Below, piece by piece: positions 1 to 9,161 of a stretch of 64,000 bases of DNA. The stretch is from positions 124,001 through 188,000 of the forward strand of contig NZ_CP014159.1 of assembly GCF_001543105.1 (NCBI RefSeq), read 5' to 3'. The position numbers and the translations under genes were made by a program. The notes beneath the pieces were generated by a model, which saw only the letters and a list, made by a program, of their open reading frames with translations, made no database searches and was not told the origin of the DNA. Origin of the DNA: Aerococcus christensenii. GTDB taxonomy: Bacteria > Bacillota > Bacilli > Lactobacillales > Aerococcaceae. Position 1 is the first letter of the stretch; each line of letters starts with the position of its first letter.

Positions 1-1182
1 CGCATTAGCTAATTGAACATGCTGGATATCCTTTTGGGTAATGATAATGTCATTGATCAAACGCACATAACGCTTGCCTTCTTTTTCAAAGATATAATGC
101 TTTCTTTGATCGGTTGCCTCCAGACTAGTCGGATCGACTAACCTTCCTCTCTGGTTGATCCATTCTTGATCCACGAATTCACGAATAGCAGCCAAAATCC
201 CTGAGCCACAAATTCCTAAGGGCTCTCCTCCTCCAATGACCGACAGATCTAAACCTTCTTCACCTATGTGGATCTCTTCAATCGCTCCTTGGGAAGCTTT
301 CATTCCTGAATGAATCATCATCCCTTCAAGGGCAGGCCCTGCTGGCGCCGAACAAGCATATAAATGTCCTCGATCGCCTAAAACAATTTCTCCATTCGTT
401 CCTATATCGATAAACAAACTTTTTCCTGGAAACTTATAGATTTGTCTAGCATATATCCCCCCTAAAATATCTGACCCAATGTAAGAGGAAACTGTAGGAA
501 GAGCGGCCAGTTGTGCAAAGGGAGAAAGGCCATTCAATCCAACAACTGAGCAAGGAATACTTTTCCCTTTTTGAAGGGTTAAAACATAAGGAGAACGTCC
601 AATCGTTCGAGGATCTACCCCGAGAAGTAAGTGGGTCATGGTGGGATTTCCTGCCACAGAAACTTCACAGATAAATTCAGAAGGGACCTGAGTCTTCTGG
701 AAGACTTCCTGGATCATTTGACAGATGACCTTAATCACAACTGCTTGTTCCTCTAATAAACCCTGCTTTCCATGCTTCACTACGTAAGCAATCCGGGCGA
801 TGACTTCTTGACCAAAAGGAATCTGCGGATTCAACTCCTTAGCAGATTCTAGCAAGCGGCCTGTCTGTAAATCCACCAAGCTTAATACCATAGTTGTTGT
901 TCCGATATCGACAGCGACTCCATATTGATGGGCTCTAGTATCTCCGTTTTCAATTCCTATGAGACGTTTTCCTTGATAAACACCTGTCCACTCTTCAGCA
1001 TCTGACGAAAAAGCCCGTAAAGCTTCAAAAGGAATCTCTTCTCCCACCGCCTCTTCCAAAGCATACTCATAAGAAAACGGTTCTTGGAGACTCGGACGCT
1101 CAAAAGAAAGTAACTTCTTCGTAATGACTGGTGCAAGCGGAAGATCGGGTAATTCCCAGAAATTAAAATTGGATGATTTCTC
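1..1182 (-). pseudogene. RACo-like corrinoid activator (ASKHA ATPase, DUF4445), truncated and runs off the window
   Basis: An open minus-strand frame runs without a stop from 1182 to the window edge. It encodes the ASKHA ATPase part of a reductive activator of corrinoid methyl-transfer proteins: the phosphate-binding VAVDIGTTT motif (about nt 890-920), FIDIGTNGEI (about 380-405), APAGPALEG (about 320-345), GSGILAAI (about 185-205) and the family's ITQKDIQHVQLA near the edge. Known members normally start with a [2Fe-2S] ferredoxin domain with a Cys cluster; here nothing of it remains. The frame has no ATG before the ATPase core and is closed by a TGA at 1183-1185. An ATG at 1188-1190 with an upstream GGAG is out of frame with the ATPase. 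This suggests an internal deletion that removed the iron-sulfur domain. The gene lies 14-20 nt after the corrinoid protein, so the two were probably one operon. The C-terminal end is outside the window. Confidence 0.85.
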
Positions 1183-1203
1183 TCAATCATTCTTCTTTTC
1201 TCC

Positions 1204-1857
1204 CTATCCTTCTTTGGACAACAAGCTTTCTGCAATCTTAACGGCTTCATTGGAATCTTTGACATAGGCATCGGCTCCAATTTCTTCTGCAAAAGAAGCT
1301 GAAATTGCGCCTCCTCCAACCATCACTTTAAACTGTTCTCTTAAACCTTGTTCTTTAAGAAGTTCAATCAAAGTTTTCATTTCGGGCATCGTCGTCATTA
1401 GGGCGGATAAGCCAATAATATCCGCTTGAACTTCAACGGCCTTATCAATGATCTCTTGAGCGGGAATATCTCGACCTAAGTCGTACACTTCAAATCCTCC
1501 CACTTCGAGCATAGTCGCTACTAAATTTTTACCAATATCGTGAGTATCCCCTTCTACCGTCGCTATCACGACTTTCTTCTTACTGCTAGAGGTAATCTTT
1601 TTTCCATCATCAAAGGTTTTAACAGATCCATCGCATTATTCATAGCATCGGCAGCAATCAGGACATCCGTCACATAGTATTCTTCTTCTGCAAACAAGTC
1701 CCCCTACTTCCTTCATGCCCCGAATTAAAGCCTCGACTGCTTGATCTACTGCATACCCGTTCTCTATATATTCCTGAATGGTTTCAACAATATCCTCATC
1801 TTCCATTTCAACCACTTGTTCACTTAAAATCTCAAGCAGTTCCTCTTGACTTTTCAC
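1204..1857 (-). pseudogene. Methyltransferase cognate corrinoid protein, two frameshifts
   Basis: The reading frame starts at GTG 1857 behind AAGGAGG and encodes an N-terminal helical corrinoid-protein domain (MKSQEELLEIL... to VEALIRGMKEVG). At a run of five C on the plus strand (1700-1704; four expected) the frame changes. The second frame reads DLFAEEEYYVTDVLIAADAM, as family members do. Around 1610-1625 it changes back, giving VIATVEGDTHDIGKNLVATM with the cobalamin-binding DxHxxG signature (D-T-H-D-I-G). The two shifts cancel: the span is 654 nt, equal to a 217-residue protein, the usual family size. In the family this protein carries a methyl group on a corrinoid cofactor between a substrate methyltransferase and an acceptor. 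No methyltransferase gene is visible here. The 250 nt upstream (1858-2106) hold no recognisable gene. Confident as to family; whether the shifts are real or sequencing errors cannot be told here. Confidence 0.88.
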
Positions 1858-2106
1858 TCGACGGCCTCCTTCAACTTTTCCTTTCTATATATAACAACAT
1901 CCAGCCTTTCCTAAACATTTTTAACTAAAAATCGAATAAATAAAAGCAATATTGTATTTTAAAAAGACTTAGTCCTTTCTCATCATTTTCTGTTAGAACA
2001 CCTTGAAGAGAGGTTGACTCCACTTTTAGGTCACTGTATTCCCCATTTCATCAAAAAAGCTGCTAGCTTCTCAGGAGACATCCCTATCACTAACAGCTCT
2101 TAATGC

Positions 2107-2775
2107 TTAATTTTTATTCTTTCTAGCTTGCCGTTCTTTTTTGGCTACTTCAATATCATACACATAATCTGGATCTATCCAATCATCCACCGCTTGTAAA
2201 GCCTCTGCAATTTGCCCTTCTACCTGACTCACTTGTTCTGAAGTTAGCTTTCGCCCTTCTGGTAAGGAGATAGGCTGGCCTACTCGAAACTTAACGCGAT
2301 GACTCTTCTTTCTTGAAAAGAGGTCTTTAATATGAATAGGTCCTTGGTAAGCCACGGGTAGTAAGTCTACTTTCCCCATCTTGGCTAATACCGCTGCTCC
2401 TTCTTTAATTTCTGTCGAATAACGTGACCCTGTTGGAAAAATACCGACATTACTTGTACCTTTTTTCAATTCATTAACAGCTTCCTTCAAGGCTTTAGGG
2501 CTAGGATGTTCACGATCAATCGCAATCACACCCACTTTTTCAAAAAGCCAAGCCACCACTTTCGAATGAAAAAGTTCTTTCTTAGCTAAGAAACGAACAG
2601 GATGGGGCAAGGTATGAATAGCAATAATCACCGGATCTAAAAGCGACCGGTGAGGAGCTACAATCAGGTACTGGGTATTGGGATCATAATCCTCATGATA
2701 AGAGACTTCCGGCTTACCATTCACACACCGAATCAAAGCTTTGATGCCGTAAGCGAGTACATAATACAAACGCAT
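2107..2775 (-). CDS. plsC: 1-acyl-sn-glycerol-3-phosphate acyltransferase (PlsC family)
   Basis: 222 residues of the LPLAT family, which acylates lysophosphatidic acid to phosphatidic acid at the membrane in phospholipid synthesis. Visible motifs are the catalytic HX4D box (HRSLLDP, about residues 42-48), the KKELF block, and IFPTGSRYS where most members read FPEGTRS. The Glu-to-Thr variant occurs in lactic acid bacterial PlsC as far as I recall, so it is not a defect. A hydrophobic N-terminus suggests membrane association. It follows yneF on the same strand but is separated from it by a hairpin with a T-rich tail, so it may have its own transcript. Confidence 0.9.
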   Translation of the reverse strand: MRLYYVLAYGIKALIRCVNGKPEVSYHEDYDPNTQYLIVAPHRSLLDPVIIAIHTLPHPVRFLAKKELFHSKVVAWLFEKVGVIAIDREHPSPKALKEAVNELKKGTSNVGIFPTGSRYSTEIKEGAAVLAKMGKVDLLPVAYQGPIHIKDLFSRKKSHRVKFRVGQPISLPEGRKLTSEQVSQVEGQIAEALQAVDDWIDPDYVYDIEVAKKERQARKNKN

Positions 2776-2796
2776 GCTTTCTTCATTTCCCTTCTC

Positions 2797-2826
2797 TAAA
2801 AGAAAAGCTGGTCTTTAGCCAGCTCG
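2797..2826 (-). terminator. Rho-independent terminator after yneF
   Basis: On the minus strand AGCTGG pairs with CCAGCT around a 7-nt loop and is followed by TTTTCTTTT. It lies directly after the yneF stop and 20 nt before the plsC start. Confidence 0.6.
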
Positions 2827-2832
2827 CTTCTT

Positions 2833-3054
2833 TTATTTTTTTTGATTAGCTTTCATAGTGCCCAAAATTTGACGAACTCTTTTTTCAGAGGGCTTTTGTC
2901 CCATTTGTAACATCATAGAACGAATCATCTCTGCTGAAATAGGTGGGTTATCTGCAAAATAATTCATCATATATTTACGAGCGATAAAGAATCCTAGAAT
3001 TACTCCTGCTAAGGATGCAAGAATAACGACAATAATCCATGCAAATGTTGTCAT
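2833..3054 (-). CDS. yneF: YneF family small membrane protein (UPF0154)
   Basis: 73 residues with one N-terminal membrane helix (about residues 5-25: WIIVVILASLAGVILGFF) followed by a short cytosolic tail with the family's conserved NPPISAEMIRSMMLQMGQKPS segment. Function is unknown in the family. The length is typical. It has no close operon partner: the next upstream gene ends 66 nt away. Confidence 0.9.
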   Translation of the reverse strand: MTTFAWIIVVILASLAGVILGFFIARKYMMNYFADNPPISAEMIRSMMLQMGQKPSEKRVRQILGTMKANQKK

Positions 3055-3119
3055 ATTAACAACTCCTTCTCTTCTGACATCCTTACCATTTTACTAAAAA
3101 TTCGAACAAATGAAAAGCC

Positions 3120-4070
3120 TTAATTTGGCAAGACCTTCAAGGCTCCTTCTCCCAAAGTGTGTACGATTAACTGCCTAAAGGCGGCTGGAAGAGGGACAGA
3201 GAACACCAAGTCTTCGTGACTGATCGGATGTTTAAAGGCTAAACGATAAGCATGCAAACATTGTCCATCCTGTTGAAAGAAGTGCTGGCGATAAGACTTC
3301 GCATAGAGAGGATCATCCACTAAGGGATGGTGAATAGCAGCAAGATGGGCGCGAATTTGATGCGTCCGTCCAGTCTCTAAGTCTAATTCTAAAAGTGTAT
3401 AGTCTGAAGAATGAGAGAGACGTTTGTAGTGAGTCACGGCAGACTTTCCCTCCAGATCTGCAATGTAACGCATACGATCAACTGGGTGACGCTTGAGCGG
3501 ATAAGTAATCGTCCCTTGGTCACTCGTCACTTCGCCATAAGCCAAGGCTAAATAAGACCTTTTGGCCTGATGACTCTGAATCTGATCGCTCAAGCCTTCA
3601 AAAGCCGCTTCTGTTTTGGCCATTACGAGAAGGCCAGACGTATCCTTATCAATCCGATGCACAATGCCCGGACGAAAACTTTCCCCTTCATGTGCCAAAC
3701 GTTCGCCCTTAGCTTGAACATGAGCCAACAAGCCGTTGACTAAAGTCCCTGTTTCATGATCTTTAGAGGGATGAACCACCAGTCCGGAAGGTTTATTCAC
3801 GACTAAAAGGTCCTTATCCTCATAAACAATCTCCAAGGTCATGGCTTCTGCAAGTGGCAAATGAACGTTCTTTTCTTCAGGGGGGAAGAAAGTCACCTTG
3901 TCCCCTTCTTCCAAAGGATAGCTGGCTTTTCTCACCTTATCATTCACTGTCACGCGTCCTTCTTTGATCCATTTTCCCCATTGACTCCGACTATATTGAT
4001 TAGCCTTCTCTACCAAAAAATGATCAAGACGCTTACTGGAAGACGCGCTATAATCCCATTCTTTTTGCAT
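3120..4070 (-). CDS. RluD/RluA-family pseudouridine synthase
   Basis: 316 residues from ATG 4070. An in-frame ATG at 4136 lies inside lspA; the internal one is chosen because it follows GAGAGGG and overlaps the lspA stop as TAATG. The N-terminal S4 RNA-binding domain (about 10-75, RLDHFLVEKANQYSRSQWGKW) is followed by the pseudouridine synthase domain with the catalytic HRIDKDTSGLLV (Asp) and ETGRTHQIRAHLA motifs. It converts uridine to pseudouridine in large-subunit rRNA or related targets. The lspA-rluD order matches B. subtilis lspA-ylyB. The exact target uridines cannot be read from sequence. Confidence 0.93.
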   Translation of the reverse strand: MQKEWDYSASSSKRLDHFLVEKANQYSRSQWGKWIKEGRVTVNDKVRKASYPLEEGDKVTFFPPEEKNVHLPLAEAMTLEIVYEDKDLLVVNKPSGLVVHPSKDHETGTLVNGLLAHVQAKGERLAHEGESFRPGIVHRIDKDTSGLLVMAKTEAAFEGLSDQIQSHQAKRSYLALAYGEVTSDQGTITYPLKRHPVDRMRYIADLEGKSAVTHYKRLSHSSDYTLLELDLETGRTHQIRAHLAAIHHPLVDDPLYAKSYRQHFFQQDGQCLHAYRLAFKHPISHEDLVFSVPLPAAFRQLIVHTLGEGALKVLPN

Positions 4071-4519
4071 TATTTTCCCTCTCTTTCCAAGAAAAGAGCA
4101 TCTATAATCAACAGAATAGCGCCGATGGTTAGACAAGCATCTGCAAAATTAAAAACAGGAAAATCTATAAATTCTAAACGAAACATATCTACAACATAGC
4201 CCAACCGGATACGGTCCACAAAATTTCCCAAGGCACCTGCGAGGATGCACGCCAAACCGATCACTTGTCCTCTTCTACTGAGCTTTTCTCGGTGGTAATA
4301 AGTTATAATCGCCCCTACCACTAGCAAGGTCATCGGAATAAAGAACCACATATGACCAGCTAACATGCCCCAAGCTGCTCCCCGATTTTGAAGATAATAA
4401 AGGGAAAGGACGGATCGAATGAATGGAAGGCCTTGATGGAGGGCGAGATGGTGAACCACCCAATATTTAATAACTTGGTCAAAGATGAATAAAACGATAC
4501 TTAATAAATAAAACAACAT
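4070..4519 (-). CDS. lspA: Lipoprotein signal peptidase (signal peptidase II)
   Basis: 149 residues with four hydrophobic segments. It cleaves the signal peptide of prolipoproteins before the lipid-modified cysteine in the membrane. Both catalytic aspartates are seen: GNFVDRIRLGYVVDMF and FNFADACLTIG, as well as FDQVIKYWV near the N-terminus. The stop codon overlaps the start of the downstream pseudouridine synthase by one base, so they are translationally coupled. A likely substrate in this window is the lipoprotein at 29970-30443. Confidence 0.97.
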   Translation of the reverse strand: MLFYLLSIVLFIFDQVIKYWVVHHLALHQGLPFIRSVLSLYYLQNRGAAWGMLAGHMWFFIPMTLLVVGAIITYYHREKLSRRGQVIGLACILAGALGNFVDRIRLGYVVDMFRLEFIDFPVFNFADACLTIGAILLIIDALFLEREGK

Positions 4520-4557
4520 GGTGTTTCCTCTCTTTCTGCCAGAACAGATTATAGACT

Positions 4558-5160
4558 TTATTTGTTAACAAAGGATCCCTTCTTAGCCAACTGATCAGCG
4601 ATATCATTATAATGATCATTAGAGTGCGCTTTGACTTTGATATAAGTGATGGCTAATTCTTTGCCTTTCTCTCGCATATAGTCTCTATAAGCTTGAGTGA
4701 AAGCATTCTTAGCCTGCCATTCACCAGATACCCATTTGCCTATTCCTTGATAATCATAATGAATCTCTAAGGCCTTAGCTTTTACTTCGAGAGCATAGGT
4801 GACTGCCCGCATAGCAGCCATCATTTCACCGGAAACATTTCGCATCTCAAGAAGTTCTTGTCTCTCTCCCCCTCCATAAAAGGTTTTCGATTCTCCCTGA
4901 TAGAGAACAATACCCCCAAATCCATACCGCTTGTCAGAAAGATTATAAGAGCCATCCACATAAGCGACAGCTACTTCTTCCTTTCCACAAGCAGACTCTG
5001 AAGCCTGATCTTTTTCTCCATTCACAAAAGCTTGTGCCTGAGCCTTATCTGTAAAAGACTTAAAACTTGCATTAGAATAGCCCTTGATCTGTTCTTGGCA
5101 AGAATCCCAAGAAGTATAGACCCCTGGTTGACGCCCTTTTTTTACTGCATAATACTTCAA
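4558..5160 (-). CDS. rnhA: Ribonuclease H (type 1) with N-terminal RNA/DNA-hybrid-binding domain
   Basis: 200 residues. The first about 45 (KYYAVKKGRQPGVYTSW...SFKSF) are the caulimovirus viroplasmin/HBD domain that binds RNA:DNA hybrids. The rest is the RNase H fold with acidic active-site residues in YVDGSYN, SGEMMAAM, HYDYQGI and HYNDIADQLAKK. It degrades the RNA strand of hybrids during replication and repair. It lies just after the tRNA-Gly terminator. Confidence 0.93.
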   Translation of the reverse strand: MKYYAVKKGRQPGVYTSWDSCQEQIKGYSNASFKSFTDKAQAQAFVNGEKDQASESACGKEEVAVAYVDGSYNLSDKRYGFGGIVLYQGESKTFYGGGERQELLEMRNVSGEMMAAMRAVTYALEVKAKALEIHYDYQGIGKWVSGEWQAKNAFTQAYRDYMREKGKELAITYIKVKAHSNDHYNDIADQLAKKGSFVNK

Positions 5161-5182
5161 TCCGCTATCTCCTTTCTGGACA

Positions 5183-5211
5183 AAAAAAGTGAGACCTAGG
5201 CCTCACTTCTC
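5183..5211 (-). terminator. Terminator of tRNA-Gly
   Basis: On the minus strand AAGTGAGGCC pairs with GGTCTCACTT around a very short loop, followed by a run of seven T. It lies 9 nt past the 3' end of the tRNA and before rnhA. Confidence 0.85.
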
Positions 5212-5219
5212 TTTCATTA

Positions 5220-5290
5220 AGCGGGTGACGAGAATCGAACTCGCGACGATAGCTTGGGAAGCTACTGTTTTACCACTAAACTACACCCGC
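5220..5290 (-). tRNA. tRNA-Gly (anticodon CCC)
   Basis: 71 nt on the minus strand. Acceptor stem GCGGGTG/CACCCGC, D arm GTTT-AGTGGTA-AAAC, anticodon stem GTAGC/GCTAT with loop TTCCCAA (anticodon CCC), T arm GCGAG-TTCGATT-CTCGT and discriminator T. CCA is not encoded. It stands alone between rexA and rnhA with its own terminator. Confidence 0.95.
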
Positions 5291-5354
5291 ATGCGTGTTC
5301 TTAACAACAGAAGTTATTATAACACGCGGGTAAACTTTTTGACAAGCTTTTTTT

Positions 5355-8300
5355 CTAAATTTCAAAACTGAATCCACTATCCAAGGCAATGAGAACTTTA
5401 TGGTCAACTGGCTTCTCCAGAATAGCGGATAAGGCCCATTCATAGATCCGCATCTGAACTTCATAGCGTTGCCTTAAGACTTTACCTTGTGCTTCTTTGG
5501 AGAGTCTCGACACATGGTCCGTCTTGTAATCGAAGAGCCAGATTTTATCCTCTCGATCGATCAAGAAGCCATCTACAATCCCATGAATCAAAATCTTATC
5601 TCTGGTATCCTCTTGGCGTCCTGTGAGCATCTGATAAGGAACTTGATAGGAAAAAGCACGTTCTCGGTAGACTTGCTTAGCCTGCAACAGTTTCTGCCCC
5701 ATCCTTGTGGTGAAAAAATCAACCACTTTTTGACAATCTTCAGTTCTTACCAATTGGGGACGAATCAATTGGTCTCCCTCTAAACTTTTTACTACAGCTT
5801 GAACAGCGTTTAAATCAATAGCAGCCTTCAAGTCTAAAGATTGCATCACGAGGTGGATGGCTGTTCCGTGTTCAGCTGCTGTGGGTTGAGAAACTTTCTC
5901 TAAGAAATCAGGTTCTGGAAATTGATCCACTTGATAGCGTAAACCAAACACAGCTTGTTCTCTATCTCCCCCATACTTCCACTGTAAAAAGCGCTCATCT
6001 TCGGGTTCTGATAAGAGATGTTTCAATTCAGAAACCGACTGATAACTGGAAGTCTGAACCGCCGATTGGTGAGCATATTGAAAACTGGCTTTCGAAAATT
6101 CTAAGGAAAGTGGCTCCCGCTTCGTTGAAAGATCTGAATAAACCACGTTCTTTTGGAAAGACCGTCCAGTCCTCATTAAATCTTCTTCCGCAATCACTTG
6201 AAGGGTAAAGGAGGTCTTCACCGCATCATAAACAGACTCACTCCCCACAGCATAAGGCAGGCCCTTCTTGAAATGAGGATGTCGGGCAAGAGTAGGTAGA
6301 ATCCAATCTTGAACGCTATTTCGATTACTCTGAATTTGTCGAACCTTATCAGGTAATTTCTTATTTCGAGAGATCCCCTTCGTTTGATCTTGCCATTTCG
6401 TACACTCTTCTTCCAAGTGATCACTTGCTCCCACCAAAATAAGTTTTTGTTCGGCGCGGGTTAAAGCCACGTACAACTTCCGTTCCTCCTCTGAAGTCAG
6501 CGCTTCTTTTTCATAGTGCTCTGCTAGTAAGCGAATAGGCGTCGTGTACTTACAGCCATGCTTGAAGTCTTGAACCTTAACCCCTAAACCTACTTGATCA
6601 CTTAAAAGAACAGCTTGCGTAAGATCTGCCAGATTAAATCCCTTAGCCATATTAAAGTAAAACACAATCGGGAACTCTAGCCCTTTAGAGCCATGAACGG
6701 TTAAAAGTTGCACCGCATTCTCTTCTAAACTCTTGTTTTGTGGCGTTTCCAAATCTTTTTGGTGGGATTGAATTTTTTCGATATACCGCACAAAAGCAAA
6801 AAGTCCTTTTACTTGGTGACTTTCAAATTGCGCCGCATGTCGGTACAAGCCATGCAAGTTACTTTCTCTTTGAAGACCATTCGTCATGCCACTTACCATT
6901 TCCAGATAACCCGTTTCTTCATAAATTTTCCAAATCAAATTCGAGAGAGAATGATCCTTGGCATAGTCCCGCCATTCTGAAACTTGCTGCATCAATTGGA
7001 CCACCGACTGGTAAAAGGTTGGTCTCTCTTCATTCGGGGTGTCTGTTAAAAAGGTCTTAACGGCTTCATAATAAGAAGATTCTTTATTGGCTAACCGAAT
7101 CCTTGCCATCTGAGCTTCATCCAACCCTACAATAGGGGAACGTAAAACGGCAGCCAATGGAATATCTTGGTAAGGGTTATCGATAATTTTGAGAACAGCT
7201 AGCATGGTCATAATCTCTGTTCTTTGGAAATAATTCTGACGTTTATCTTGCAAAAGAGGAATCCGATAAGCCGCACAGGCATTCTCCATAGCGAGATAAA
7301 ATTGCCGATCATTCCCTAAAATAGCAATATCCCCATAAGTCACCGGACGTAAATGCTCTTCTGTTTCCACCTTACGATCATAAATTTGGAAGTGGTCGTG
7401 ATTCACCAATTGATCAATTCTCTTGGCCACAAGCTCAGCTTCCAATTCCATGCGAGAGGCCTTAGGAGATCCCTCTTCTAGGCCCTCTTGTTTTTCTTGA
7501 GAGACTAACAAAACCTCCGTTTGATAGTCTTCATCTTCCTTATACCAAGAAGCCCCCACTTGTAACTGGGCTTCCTCATAGTAAGCCACGCCATCCAAGG
7601 ACTCATCCATTAACTGAGAGAAAATAAAATTCACAAAAGAAAGCACTTCTGAGCGTGACCGGAAGTTCTGGGCCAGTTGAATCTTACATCCCTCCATCTC
7701 TTCCCCCTCTTCCTGAGAAGAACTATAGGTTTGATACTTTGTCATAAACAAATCCGGTTGAGCAAAACGGAAACGATAGATGCTCTGCTTCACATCTCCA
7801 ACCATAAACCGATTGTTCGACTGATGCGCCACTCCTTGCCTAGAAACAGCTTCTAAAATGGCTTCCTGAAGTCCGTTCACATCTTGATATTCGTCCACCA
7901 TCACTTCTTTAAAGCGTTCCTGATAGTAGCGAATAGCTTCATTATCTCCCTGATTAGCCGTCAGAATATCATAGGCAGATAATTCAATAGCTTGAAAATC
8001 CATCACTTTCCGCTCACGCATTTTCTCTTCCATTGCTTCCATAAAAGCAATCGTCAAGCGAACCAAAGCATTTGCCAGTTGATAACTTTCCTCCAACATC
8101 TCTCCTAAAGTTGTCTCTTCAAAAGCATAAAAGGGGAAAATTTTATCCCAAGCCAACCTCTTCTTCATCTGAGTAAATTGCTTCGCCCAGTCTTTTTTGA
8201 CAGTCATAGCTTCTGATTTTGGAGTCAATTTCACTTTAGGAAAAGTCATCTTCGGAAAATCAGCCAAGGAGCGGTAAACCCCCGAATAGGTGCCTTTTTC

Positions 8301-9161
8301 CATTTGCTGAAGAAGATTCTTCATTTCTTTTTCGTAACCAAGAAGTCCTTCATAAAGTTCCTGCCAAGCTTCTTCATCCTTTCCGGGCATTTCAGAAGGG
8401 AAATTTTCCAGATAAAGGCTGTAAGGGACCATCACTTCTTCTTTGAAAATCTTCGTGACCAGAGGTTTGACTTGCTCTTGATACAGAGGGCTTTCGGTAT
8501 AGTTTTCGCCTCTTGGATACCAGCTAAGGCTCTTTTCTAACCAGGCTTTAGGATGGGCGTGGGAGCGAGATTTTTGGTAAAAAGTATAAATCAACTGATC
8601 CACTTGCTCTACCTGTTGGCTTCTCCCTTGCGAAAAATTCTCATAAAGCTGATCAAAATCAGAATAATACGCCTCCCATTCAGCAGTTCCTTCAGTAAGA
8701 ATCGCTTCCTTCAGATCTGACCATACTTCTTCATAAAAGAGTGCCCACTCTGTTTCATCCGTGACCAAACGATAAGTCGGATCCAAATGAATAAGATAAT
8801 AATATCGATTCACCACTTGCCGACAAAAGGCATCTATGGTTTGAATATTGGCTTGGTGAAGTCTTAACACTTCCTCTTGAAGGTGATGGCGCCTACTCTC
8901 CTCTGGTTCTCGATTGATCTCTTCCTTGAGTCCTTTTTCAATTCTTTCTTTCATTTCCTTAGCAGCTAATTCTGTAAAAGTCACTACCAGAAGATCCAAC
9001 AAAGATCTGCCCTCTTTCACCTGAGTCATCAGACGTTCTACCAGAACTCGGGTTTTCCCTGACCCAGCAGAGGCAGATAGGAGCAGGTTATTCCCCTGAT
9101 AATGAATTGCTTGAAATTGTTCAGGCGTAAATTGATCATTACTCGTTTGTAGTAAGTTCAT
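5355..9161 (-). CDS. rexA: ATP-dependent helicase/nuclease RexA (AddA) subunit
   Basis: 1268 residues. A UvrD-type superfamily 1A helicase with Walker A ASAGSGKT (about residue 32), the DEYQDVN Walker B motif (about 420), VGDVKQSIYRFR, and the late motifs TVHGSKGLEF and VALTRAEQ. The C-terminal RecB-like nuclease has GIVDGFLID and FDYKTD (about 1195-1215). It pairs with RexB to resect double-strand breaks for recombination, and in related species acts as an exonuclease attenuated at Chi. The start overlaps the rexB 3' end by 23 nt. No frameshift occurs in this 3.8-kb frame. Confidence 0.97.
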   Translation of the reverse strand: MNLLQTSNDQFTPEQFQAIHYQGNNLLLSASAGSGKTRVLVERLMTQVKEGRSLLDLLVVTFTELAAKEMKERIEKGLKEEINREPEESRRHHLQEEVLRLHQANIQTIDAFCRQVVNRYYYLIHLDPTYRLVTDETEWALFYEEVWSDLKEAILTEGTAEWEAYYSDFDQLYENFSQGRSQQVEQVDQLIYTFYQKSRSHAHPKAWLEKSLSWYPRGENYTESPLYQEQVKPLVTKIFKEEVMVPYSLYLENFPSEMPGKDEEAWQELYEGLLGYEKEMKNLLQQMEKGTYSGVYRSLADFPKMTFPKVKLTPKSEAMTVKKDWAKQFTQMKKRLAWDKIFPFYAFEETTLGEMLEESYQLANALVRLTIAFMEAMEEKMRERKVMDFQAIELSAYDILTANQGDNEAIRYYQERFKEVMVDEYQDVNGLQEAILEAVSRQGVAHQSNNRFMVGDVKQSIYRFRFAQPDLFMTKYQTYSSSQEEGEEMEGCKIQLAQNFRSRSEVLSFVNFIFSQLMDESLDGVAYYEEAQLQVGASWYKEDEDYQTEVLLVSQEKQEGLEEGSPKASRMELEAELVAKRIDQLVNHDHFQIYDRKVETEEHLRPVTYGDIAILGNDRQFYLAMENACAAYRIPLLQDKRQNYFQRTEIMTMLAVLKIIDNPYQDIPLAAVLRSPIVGLDEAQMARIRLANKESSYYEAVKTFLTDTPNEERPTFYQSVVQLMQQVSEWRDYAKDHSLSNLIWKIYEETGYLEMVSGMTNGLQRESNLHGLYRHAAQFESHQVKGLFAFVRYIEKIQSHQKDLETPQNKSLEENAVQLLTVHGSKGLEFPIVFYFNMAKGFNLADLTQAVLLSDQVGLGVKVQDFKHGCKYTTPIRLLAEHYEKEALTSEEERKLYVALTRAEQKLILVGASDHLEEECTKWQDQTKGISRNKKLPDKVRQIQSNRNSVQDWILPTLARHPHFKKGLPYAVGSESVYDAVKTSFTLQVIAEEDLMRTGRSFQKNVVYSDLSTKREPLSLEFSKASFQYAHQSAVQTSSYQSVSELKHLLSEPEDERFLQWKYGGDREQAVFGLRYQVDQFPEPDFLEKVSQPTAAEHGTAIHLVMQSLDLKAAIDLNAVQAVVKSLEGDQLIRPQLVRTEDCQKVVDFFTTRMGQKLLQAKQVYRERAFSYQVPYQMLTGRQEDTRDKILIHGIVDGFLIDREDKIWLFDYKTDHVSRLSKEAQGKVLRQRYEVQMRIYEWALSAILEKPVDHKVLIALDSGFSFEI

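Noticed and set aside
957..1319. 120-residue minus-strand frame
   Set aside because: Out-of-frame shadow across the corrinoid protein and the RACo ATPase; the ATPase frame is clearly the coding one.
2030..2106. Minus-strand remnant reading MSPEKLAAFLMKWGIQ
   Set aside because: Only 16 codons with no ribosome site; it might be a fragment of a lost gene but cannot be supported.
5189..5371. 60-residue plus-strand frame over tRNA-Gly
   Set aside because: Runs across the tRNA gene on the other strand; no real gene.
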